From assembly GCF_963678635.1 (NCBI RefSeq), contig NC_087067.1, positions 49,840,233-49,904,232 on the forward strand: DNA of 64,000 bases, given 5' to 3'. Source of the DNA: Symsagittifera roscoffensis. Its lineage: Eukaryota > Xenacoelomorpha > Acoela > Convolutidae. Positions 33,629-43,400 of this stretch are shown here, in pieces. Both the position numbers and the translations under genes were made by a program. Each line of letters opens with the position of its first letter. Position 1 is the first letter of the stretch. Under the pieces are notes generated by a model that saw only the letters and a list, made by a program, of their open reading frames with translations, searched no databases and was not told the origin of the DNA.

Positions 33629-34970
33629 ATGACTCCTCTTGGGCTCGCATGTCTCCTGTTACTGGAATCACCTCTCCCAGTCCTATGTGTGCCTTGCGTG
33701 GGTCGTTCGTTAGAGGTGTGTCTGTTCCCCGTTGAACTTGCTCTACTGTTTGGGCCCCATGTTCTATTATCCCTTGTGGCATAGCCTGATGAACTGCCCC
33801 TACCTCTAGTGGATCCCATGTCCTCCTCCTTTGATGGTCATTGAAGTTCACCTTCGGCTCCCTGCTGGGACCTCCCGAGCTCGGTTCCCCTTCTTTTGGT
33901 CCACTCTTGCTGCCTAGTAGCCCGTCCAACCTATTCATGATAGCCTGAGTTCGCCTCTCCATCATCGCATCTATCTTTGTGTCAAGAGTCCCAAGAGACT
34001 GCTCTTGCTGAATTCTTAACTTATCCATGTCGTCTCTTAAGCGTAACTCTCTCTGTTCTGCTTCTCTTGACATTCGGAAAAAGTTCTTTGCTATGTGCTT
34101 GTCCGTTCTTTCTTTCAAGCGTTTTTCGCTCCTACCAACTGCTTGTCCATTGCGGTTTATTTCTTCCCGTAGACTTTCTCTTTCAATGTGAACTGCTCTT
34201 TCTAGTTCACTCATTCTTAAGGACATCTTTTCGTTCTGTTCTCCTAAACTGCCCACTATGTTGTTCAAGGCTTCTTCTAATGCTGCACCGTTATCCACGA
34301 GTGGCGTCACTAGTGGCGGTGTCACCCTGTCGGTCCCAGGTAGCTTCGTGCTGGTCGAGATTCGGGCTTTGACTCTCTGCCTCGACGTCTTTTCATTATC
34401 CACTTCAGGATCCGCCAATGCGTTGCCTAGCCCTTTGTTTCTACTCTCCCCAGTTCGCGTCTTTGAATTTGTCATAATCGCAAAGCCTCTCGACTGGCCT
34501 GGTGTGTTTGCAGATATGCTTATCGTTCTCACCACACCAAATTTGTCCATGGTTCCAGTCTCTCTTTCGACATATGCCTCATTCTCCTGGGTCGAACTAT
34601 TGAGGTTGCCTTGAGATCCAAAGTCCTCTTGCCCGTCTTTGTCCTCTTCTTCCTCCTGGGATTCACCTTCCTTTCCTGTGCCCACTCCCATGGTGAATGG
34701 AAAGAAGTTACCGAAAGTGTTCTTCATTCTTTCTGAGAACGATGAGGACGTCGTTTGTTTCTCAGTCCCGCCTGTCATCATGGTGTTATCTGTTGGAGAT
34801 CTTCTAGTTGCCAATATTTCAGTTGAGATATCGGACAGTTCCGACATCTCCTCTCGGTCCAATGTCCCGGTGGAAGTGGCAAAATCATGGCCTTGTTCTA
34901 CCGGAGTAGATTCACTCGCCAGCCTTCTGTCTCTCCCCTCCGGTCCATGTACTTCCTGGTTCTCATTCAT
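33552..34970 (-). mobile_element. N-terminal gag segment of copy 2: acidic region and long coiled coil
   Basis: A 472-residue frame, the first coding part of the element after the leader. The front is acidic (QEEEEDKDGQEDFG) and Ser/Thr-rich. The middle holds a 130-residue charged coiled coil (LREEINRNGQAVGRSEKRLK, then REAEQRELRLRDDMDKL). It occurs once, before the tandem gag-pol units, so it marks the true 5' end of coding in copy 2. No known matrix domain is recognised. Confidence 0.8.
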
Positions 34971-35954
34971 GGCCTGTTCCGTATGGACCTACACTTCTAA
35001 CATAGCTTCGCGCTCTTTTGAGGACTACTGACTCCTAGTTTCAACCATTCTGCCTGAAACCGTCTCCCCTTTGTCGGTCCGGGCTCGTGTGATCCGATCC
35101 ACAAAAGGGTCGGTCATTGTTTTTCTTTGCTTTTTAGGTATGATTTTCCTAGAGCTATTACCTCGCTTAGGTATCCTTGACTTGTCTAGACTCATTCTCA
35201 ATTTGTCACTTCGTAATGACTATACACTCAATTCGATTGCTAGTGACCTTATAGTTTGACTATCAATAAAAATGACACAACACAATAAATTTCACAAGAT
35301 TCTATTAAATAGTGACCATGAATCCCTGTATGTTATCAGAGTACAGCTTGTAACTAATTTATTCCCACTAAACGATTATCGGTCCTAAGATTTGAGAACT
35401 AGCACAATATGATGATATCAGTCAAATTAAAAGATAGTGTACTCACTACCCAATCAAGCACATATTATGTTGATTTAAAATCAAAACATAATGAATAAGA
35501 ATATTTCTATGAAAAACGTATGTGTATTGTACTTTTAGTTGGTCGCAGTACAACAGTCGAACTTGTATTTTAAAGAAAAAGCTTTCCCTGCTTGGTGCTG
35601 CACCAAACAGACAAAACTTTGAAGGCAGTAATTTTCTCAAGTGGGCGTCTATTGCACCCACCGAGTACTGTGTAACCTATCTGCCTTCGGACTGCCCGAG
35701 CTAGACCTACTAAAATCCTCAGGGCAGTCACTTTTCGCAAAAACGTATTGGGTTTCAATCCACACCAATGAATTACGCTCTTTTTAGTTTAGACTTAGTG
35801 TCGCGAATATCCGAGTTCGGACCTGTTTTGTTTTGGTCTCGTCTTTATTGAAAGGCAACTTACCAGTGCAGTCACTGATTCCTAGCCTGTCTGTTAATAA
35901 CCTAATACCTCTCACTATATTCTTTTCTTCTGTCTACCTAAGTCCTTTAATAAA

Positions 35955-36250
35955 ATAATACCCCTCCGGGTTGACAAAAAAACAGTACCCCTCCGGATTG
36001 GCAAAATAGGACCCTTCCGGATTGGCAAAATTGAGACCCCTCCAGATTGGGACCCCTCTGAGTTAGCAAATATAAGACCCCTCCGGATTGGGACCCCTCC
36101 GGTTTTGTGAAAACAAGACCCCTACGGATTGGGACCCCTCCGGTTTTGAAAAAAATTTGGGACCCTCCGGATTGGGAGCCCTCTGGTTTTGTAAAAGTAG
36201 CTTTTCGGAGATTTCCTTGATTTCCAACCTATACCCCTCCGGATACGTTC
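35955..36250 (+). repeat. Degenerate CCCCTCCGGATTG repeat array
   Basis: About a dozen imperfect units with core ACCCCTCCGGATTG, separated by variable A/T-rich linkers (GGCAAAAT, TTTTGTGAAAACAAG and similar), at irregular 15-27-bp spacing. Further single copies lie downstream to 37,614. The same core begins the hairpin inside the LTR (ACCCCTCCGGATTCTTG at about 38,669). No coding capacity. Confidence 0.85.
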
Positions 36251-37807
36251 TCCGATGCTATTATGCTGTTTGAATTAACTAGGAAGGGTATGTGATCCTT
36301 TCCTAGACCCTTCCGGATTGAAGTTAAGCCTCTTATTTGACAATTCACGCTAACGGTAAAGGGTCTTATCGCTTGCCTAACTTCGGCTCAATTAAGGTTT
36401 TCTTGTGCCTTTAGCCTTCCCTTTTCGTCTAGAACAGCCTATAGTTACTTTATTCAACCGCTATTACCTTTTGGTAGTGGTGTAAGGGCTTTCCAAAAGA
36501 AAAATTTTGTAAAACGTGAGGGGTCTACCCTCGCGATTTGGTGAATTTGCTAAGAACAATCTCAAAAATTTTTTTCGCTTAGTTTTTTGAAAAACTTTTG
36601 TTCCTATCAGTAAGATCTGTTAATTTCTGATCTAATGGTATTAAGATCAACTGGATTTGTCCAGTCGTTCAAAAGTTATTAACCAAAACGTCTTTTTTTT
36701 TCTAAAGTCAAGAAATTTCTCTCTTATAGGTTCCGCCTAACTTTTTTCCGCAGTTCTGTTCTTTTCGACCTAAAAATTATTGATCCGAGCTCCGAAGGCA
36801 TATACTCTTCTAGTTCAATGCAAAAAACCCGATCTAAAACGCTTTAGTTGAAAAAATTTGCGAAAAACTATGCTACCTGGACCCCTCCGGATTGTTGAAT
36901 CCACCAAATCAAACACGTTAAGTGCGATTTCTCTGCAACCTGGAAGGCTTTCGGGATGCGGATTTTAGAATCTGTAGATTCACTAGTGGATGTTGTCCGA
37001 ACAACTAATTTTACTGTCCTAACTCAAAATTTTCAAAACATTTCTGAATTTATAGTGTTCCGTTTTCTCAAAAATCACGAAAATTCGGTTTTTGGTTCCA
37101 AAATAGTTCCAACCACTTCCAAATTAAACTTAACCGGTTCTATCTATTATAGTAGTGCAGTTACGATGTAACACCTTAATTTAGCGCTTTTTTTCCGTTT
37201 CAAAAATTATCGATATCTCGAAAACGCGATTTGTGGGGGGATCAAAATATCGCTATTTTGACCCTAAAAACCGGTCTGCTTTCTGTGTTTTTCACTAAAA
37301 AACGATATAGGAGTATTAATATAGGCTATATAAGTAATTATATTACTAATACTACACCACTCCGGGTTTGTCCAATATCCGAATTAATTGCTTAGCTCGG
37401 AAATTCGCAGTTCGGTGAAGGGTCACTACAGTGCAGCACTGTCGAGCCCCCCACAGATTACTATCTTAATTTTTGTACCAAAAGGGATACAAAACTTTTT
37501 AACGATACCCAACAGTCGATTGTTGTTGTCGTTGAGCCCCTTCTTGTTGCTCCTTGTACTACTTGCCGGATCAGTCGTCTCCCAAGACTCTTCCGAATTG
37601 AGCGCAAATCAGCTGACCCTTCCGGATTGAGCGCAATTTATCATTAACGTGCCTAAATGCTCAAATAACCCTACAGTACAAGCCTCACAAACGGGCCGCA
37701 AAACTGATCGTAACAATCCTGACTGATATAAATGCCTGTAACAACAATATATCTATCAACAACAAACGGGGGGGTCGGATCACATCTTGTCTGGGGGGAT
37801 GATTTCT

Positions 37808-37895
37808 ACTGATTTTTTTTTACTTTTTTTTTTACTGTTTTTGGTTTTTTCGGTTTTTTATATGTTTTTTGTTTTTTGTTTTTCTTGGGTACTAT
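37808..37895 (+). repeat. T-rich low-complexity tract
   Basis: Runs of T separated by single A, C or G bases. It is simple sequence within the leader region. On the minus strand it is an A-rich tract. Confidence 0.8.
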
Positions 37896-38200
37896 ACTAC
37901 TTTCTGTTTGGTTTTATATATATCTTTAAGTGTTTTTGGTCACAAACCTCTCAGGGAACGAGGGGATGGCCGATCCCCCCACCCTTCCTGGTTCGTGAAT
38001 TTTCGGTCTTAACTAGGTTAAAAAGCTATTCACGGTAATCCGGAAGGCTTCCGCGTTCCGAGATACCCTTCCGCCCCGGCGGTTTTGACCTATTAAGGAC
38101 CTTAATGTGAGCATCCGCTCGGCGCGGAATGCTCGTTAACGGTTCTGCCGGTCATGATGTTAAAAAGGAATAACACCCAGGAGCGCCGTAAAAACATCTA

Positions 38201-39102
38201 TGTAACATTCGCCCGGAAGATACATATCCACAGATAATAGAGCTAGGTTCTAAGAAGACTGGCCAACGTCTAAACAGAGCTCTACATGCTTTTCACCGTC
38301 TCTACCAAGCCATTTTTTGGTGGTCTTTTCAACATTGGGTCGACAAAAACGTTACTGTTTTCCGGCTTCGACCAGAACGCTCAAATTAACTTAATTGCAT
38401 GCAAAAATAGTGAGCTCATGGCTGGGTCTCAATTTCCCCAGACCACGAGGTCACTCCTAAAAATAGGGCTGATACGATTTATTGAATTATTAATGTTTTT
38501 GTTCAGTAGATAAAAATCATCATCTCCATCGAAGATGGATCAACCCTTTCCCCCAACTCCTAGCTTCTCATCCTAGCAAAATGAGTTCAGATGTTAATTA
38601 AATTCAATTCAGGACATAATAGGGAAGCTAAACGTTTGTATAAAATGCTAAGAGTTTCAGTCCCGACACCCCTCCGGATTCTTGAATCCGGGGAAATAAG
38701 ACCTCTATTTTCCTTCCGGAAGGCTGTCTTCTACCGTTCACCGTTGTTCGCAACGGCCTTGCAACTATTGTAGCGACACAATAGTTGCAACTAGGAACGG
38801 TCTCTGCTATTTCTGCTCGTCTCTAATTTCGATTTTAAGTTTTTCCGTTGTTATCGTTGCAACCACTCTTGTTGTTGTTGTGTTTTGTTTCGGTTTTCTG
38901 CCAAAATGGTCGTTTCTGACGTTTCTCAGAAATATGACGTCATACTTCGAAAATTTAAAAACTTGAAACACAGAATATTCTAGCCTTCACAGTATGACTA
39001 ATCGTTCCAATAACACTGCTAATCCTTCAAAACTGCTAATTCGGAAGGCTAGCTGCTAAAATTTCGAATCTGCATTTTCGTCTATTCTGGTCGAATGTCA
39101 CA
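38201..39102 (+). repeat. LTR of giant element, plus orientation (left arm of inverted pair)
   Basis: A 902-bp unit from TGTAACATTC to GAATGTCACA, a close match to 8,303-9,203. It is the left arm of a 2.0-kb inverted structure. The flank immediately left is TAAAAACATCTA, which shares 10 bp with the inner ends of copies 1 and 2 in inverted sense. Confidence 0.85.
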
Positions 39103-39314
39103 TATCTTAGGTCATATCCTCAATGTGCAGATTAGTGAAAAAGTTGGAAGGCTATAGTGATGTAGTATGATGCAATTTGTATTCTGCAGTGAGTCGATAT
39201 GACTCGGATAAAAATAATTTCATTTATTTTGTAAATTCTGTTCGATGACACTGTACCAATTTTACGAACATTGCGAGATTCAATGGGGACACTGACCGGA
39301 CTGTCCGGGGATTA
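39103..39314 (-). other. Spacer between opposed LTRs (inverted relative to 9,204-9,414)
   Basis: This 212-bp segment matches the 9,204-9,414 spacer in reverse complement. It abuts the minus-orientation LTR with its CCCCGGACA end, as the other copy abuts the plus-orientation LTR. The LTR-to-spacer joint is therefore the conserved unit and the opposite LTR is an extra. Confidence 0.8.
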
Positions 39315-40199
39315 TGTGACGTTCGACCAGAATTTTTTTAGCAGCTAGCCTTCCGAATTAGCAGTTTTGAAGGATTAGCAGTGTTATTGGAACGATTAGT
39401 CAAACTGTGAAGGCTAGAATATTCTGGTGTTTCAAATTTTTAAATTTTCGAAGTATGACGTCATATTTCTGAGAAACGTCAGAAACAACCTTTTTGGCAG
39501 AAAACCGAAATAAAACAAAACAACAACAACAGTGGTTTCGACGATAACAACGGAAAAACTTGGAATCGGAATTAGAGACGAGCAGAAATAGCAGAGACCG
39601 TTCCTAGTTGCAACTATTGTGTCGCTACAATAGTTGCAAGACCGTTGCGAACAACGGTGAACGGTAGAAGACAGCCTTCCGGTAGGAAAATAGAGGTCTT
39701 ATTTCCCCGGATTCAAGAATCCGGAGGGGTGTCGGGACTGAAACTCATAGCATTTTACATAAACTGTTAGCTTCCCCATTATGTCCTGAATTGAGTTTAA
39801 TTAACATCCGAATTCATTTTGCCAGGATGAGAAGCTAGGAGTTGGGGAAAAGGGTTGATCCATCTTCGATGGAGGTGATGATTTTTATCTACTGAGCAAA
39901 AACAATCTTAATTCAATAAATAGTAGTAGCCCTGTTTTTAGGAGTGACCTCGTGGTCTGGGGATACTGAGACCCAGCCATGAGCTCACTGATTTTGCATG
40001 TAATTAAGTTAATTTGAGCGTTCTGGTCGAAGCCGGAGAACAGTAACGTTTTTGTCGACCCGATGTTGAAAAGTCCACCAAAAGAACTGGCTTGGTAGAG
40101 ACGGTGAAAAGCATGTAGAGTTCTGTTTAGACGTTGGCCAGTCGTCTTAGGACCTAGCTTTATTTTCCGTCGATATGTATCTTGCGGGCGAATGTAACA
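39315..40199 (-). repeat. LTR of giant element, minus orientation (right arm of inverted pair)
   Basis: An 885-bp unit, reverse complement of the plus-orientation LTRs. It runs from TGTGACGTTC (plus-strand left edge) to GAATGTAACA. With 39,103-39,314 following in minus sense it looks like the 5' LTR plus leader start of copy 2. The right flank (CTTACTGAG) shows no obvious target-site match with the left flank. Confidence 0.83.
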
Positions 40200-40458
40200 C
40201 TTACTGAGTAAAGTCCTGAATTTGCGCTTAATTTTGTCTATTAGTGTAGATTTATTCTTCTCTGGTTTGACTAGATTTTCTCTAATAGAAATTTAAGATG
40301 AGGTAATGTCCGAGAATGTGGCAATCAAACCTGAGTACTGGCAGTTCTAGATATCGAAGAGCTAATTTTCACTAGACGGTTTTGGTACCGAGAAATATTT
40401 CTGTTAGATGAGTAATGTGTTTCTGTGATAAAATGCGTCAGAGCTACTTTTTCAGATA
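40200..40458. other. Short flank between LTR and LAMTOR3
   Basis: Only 259 bp separate the LTR edge from the LAMTOR3 ATG. No TATA box or CpG-rich promoter is evident. A pyrimidine-rich acceptor (CTACTTTTTCAG) ends at 40,455. Confidence 0.5.
40444..40455 (+). promoter_or_regulatory. Splice-acceptor-like site 3 nt upstream of LAMTOR3 ATG
   Basis: CTACTTTTTCAG is a pyrimidine-rich acceptor placed immediately before ATAATGG. It implies either a 5'-UTR intron or spliced-leader addition. Confidence 0.55.
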
Positions 40459-43400
40459 ATGGCCTTCATTAGCTCGAATTACCTCACAGACCTGGAGATG
40501 ACTGCTCAAAGAATACTAGATCGGATAGACGGTCTCCTTGCAATTGTCATCAGTGATAAGGATGGTGTAACAGTTTTAAAAGTTGCTCATCCTTCAGTGA
40601 GTGACTCTAGCTCTACAAGTACGTTGTTAAATAGTTGCCGTAGTCGTATAAGTTTTATGATCAAGCGAGGTTGTGAGCTTATAGAGCGTAGAACTCTATA
40701 CGAACACCAAAGCCGGTTATCGCCTCAACGCGATCCTAACTCGTCCACTCACGACATTAAATAGTAGACTTTGGCCAATTAAGTATTTTCCGTACTAACG
40801 CGATTGACTTTGCGTAGTATAAAGTAGTAATCTGGTGGAAAAATTTACGAGTGAGACTTTAAAATAACTGAAGACAAGAACAATTGCGACAGCAAATGCC
40901 TTGTAATCGGAAATTAAACGATTTTTTTTTGCCGTTTTTCACAAATCTGATCGAAATTGAACTTGCTATATTATAAAAACAATTTCCAGTCTCCTTCTTA
41001 TATGGATATTACCAAGTCAAAATATCTGAATCCATCAAATTTCTCGGTGTTAACATAGATGCATGTTTAACTTTTAAAAAAGCAATTAACAAAGTGTTAC
41101 AGAAGATGGCTAGTGCAATCCAAACAATCAAATGCATAAGAGATGAAATATTCCTCGAGTCAGAATGCTTTTGAATAATCGTAATGAAGAAAATCTAGAC
41201 AAGCTGGAAAAGCAAATAAAATGGGGTTTACGAATTGTCATCAACATAAACAAGAAATTCTGTCACATATGTGAGCGACAAACACAATTCCCACTGCTAG
41301 AGATATAATCAAATACAGATCAACACAAATTAAACCAAAACAGAGTTAGAGCATTTAACAACTGCCTGCAATTTCCGAATTCTGATTTCGGCTTGAATCA
41401 TCGCACCGGCTCAATTCTTCTACCAGGATTGTGTAAAACCGATTTTTTCGTAGGTCCTTCCTGTTTACATTAATAAAAAAAATTCAACTTTGTAATTCAG
41501 AAAATCATCTCCATGAAGAAAACCTGTACACTATCAAACAGATTAATTAAAAAGTGCATACTAGAGGATAAATTCTAATACATTTAAAGGATAGACTCTA
41601 CCAACACCCAACTTGCCCCTTACTTCTTTAGGAGAGTCTTATATAATCCTATATATTCAGTGACTGATGAAACGTTTTTTTTAATTCACCTATTTAATAA
41701 TAATGTAAACTTGTTCCATCCACAATCAGTTTTGTAACTACAAAAGTTGATGCAACAATAAAGTGTTTTCCTTCTTTCTCTCTAAAGTAATTTTTTTTGG
41801 ATACGATCGAGTTTGATACGATCAACGATCTAGATATATTCACCTAAGTGTTATATTTTTGGTTTTTACTATCATATGTATTTCGATAGAATTTTACGAT
41901 TATTTGTTCGCTGATGTTTTGGCTTTTTGGATGCCTACTGAAGATCGGTCGGTTTGGTTTTCGAATGGGTTTAATCGGTTGTTTGTTTTTGTCAGTTTTT
42001 GTGCTGATGCAGTGACTATAATGTATGAGCATTGCATATATAGAATTTTTTGTTTAAATTGTTTCTTTCTGACTGTTTTGGAATATTTTCCCAAGCAATT
42101 AACAAGGGTCTGCCAAGTCGTTGAAACCTTAAGTAACAGGACTCGTCGCCTTCGGCTCACAGCAAAAATAGTCTGTCGTCAGCTACAGTTTTTTTATCAT
42201 CTCAGCATTTTTACAATCGCGATTAGCTGAGTGTATTATTACGAACCTTCTTTTTTTTTCTAACCTAACTCGCAAATAAAAGTGTTCATTAAAAGTGTTC
42301 ACTCATGTGGAAATTCTCTGTAGCGTTGGAAATTGCATAGCATCTGTTCTCTGCTTTATTTGTGGCTAGTGCTTGGTACCTATGAAGCTTCTGTGGCTGA
42401 GTTGTTTGTGTATGCGACTCTTAATCTCTAGGTAGCAGGTACAAATCTCAGACAGCCGAATTTTCGCTAATTCGAGGCTTATTTCTACCTTTTCTTAATG
42501 CATTTTATAGAGCTGGTTTTTGTCCTTTTCTCGCTGATGTTTTCAAAGCTAAGCTTGCATCTGTTTTAACTAGAAGTTTCTTGGTGATACATTTAGATAA
42601 GTGGTAGATTTAACTGCGCAGAGCAAAAAAAAGCTTGCCCCCATAGAGATTCGAACCCGATGGCCCTTCAGTCAAATGTTTTAATCACTAAACCGTTTAG
42701 TCTGCTAATTGAACAGGGAGCAGTTAAGCGCACCACAGATATAGCAGTTGTTAGCGATGCAGTTCTTCGACTTTGTAAATAAAAAAATGACATGAGAGGA
42801 TTTTTTCTATTGCAAAAAAGTAATAAAAAGACCCCGTAATTGTCGCCTTCCACATGGAGGTCCATAATGCGTTTTAAGAGCAAGAAAATAATAGATAAGT
42901 GTGCTTGGCGGCTCACCAACTGCCGTTGTCGGAATGGCATGTCCTTAAAAAATTCCGTTTTTGAAAATTAGAATTTATCGATTCGAGCTATTGTAACTTA
43001 GCTATTTTTCTTTCCCATAAAATTGCTAAGTTGCCACTGTACTAGAGGTTAATCCAAGATCGGCATAGGGTTTTTATGTTTTCGAGAAATTTGCTTGTGG
43101 TTCCCTCAAAGTTCCGAAGTTCGTGAATGCAAATTTCGAGGACCAGTAAAAGAATTCAAATAGACGAATCTGTCGTAGCCGAACTGCGTAGCCAAATAGG
43201 CGAACTGCAATCGAACGGCAGAACAGAAATGGTTTTTCGGCTGGTACGACCCGGAAAAACTCGATTGTTCGAAAGGTGTTTAGGACAGGGGAGCTGAAAC
43301 TTCGTTAGAGGTTATCTGCCCAAGAGTTTTGCCTGGAACAAAAATTTGGGCAGATGGTTTACCTTGTGATCCATCATGTAGACCGAGAACAGTAATTTTT

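Larger units (their letters stand above)
9415..38200 (-). mobile_element. Giant Ty3/Gypsy-type LTR retroelement, copy 2 (about 29 kb, fossil)
   Basis: Read on the minus strand the order is leader, gag N-terminal part, gag with two zinc knuckles, protease, RT, RNase H, integrase, then a second gag to integrase unit in tandem. The pol tail, a gap, about seven accessory frames and a 3' non-coding region follow. One gag-pol set, the gap and the accessory block account for about 25 kb, and the tandem duplication adds about 7 kb. Long frames remain open, and I estimate several to ten breaks, so I class it as broken but young. Very large Gypsy-type elements are known (for example Burro elements of planarians), but I cannot assign this one to a named family. 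Confidence 0.88.
34971..38200 (-). other. Long leader region of copy 2, no supported gene
   Basis: About 3.2 kb between the gag start and the first LTR. It contains the CCGGA repeat array (35,955-36,250), further isolated copies of the same motif (36,231, 36,305, 36,881, 37,614), a T-rich tract (about 37,808-37,895) and otherwise unremarkable AT-rich DNA. Short frames here (for example 35,446-35,661 and 37,388-37,630) look like chance. Such a long leader is unusual for an LTR element. Part of it could be host sequence or a further unrelated insertion. Confidence 0.55.

Noticed and set aside
35955-36250. CRISPR-like array of short repeats
   Set aside because: Units are imperfect, linkers are short and of variable length and A/T-rich, and the context is an animal retroelement.
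37388-37630. 80-codon frame with a hydrophobic segment in the leader
   Set aside because: A single hydrophobic stretch resembling a signal peptide, but no downstream exon or conservation can be shown.
42630-42710. Functional tRNA gene on the minus strand
   Set aside because: The B box and terminator fit, but the acceptor stem does not pair and the T stem is poor.
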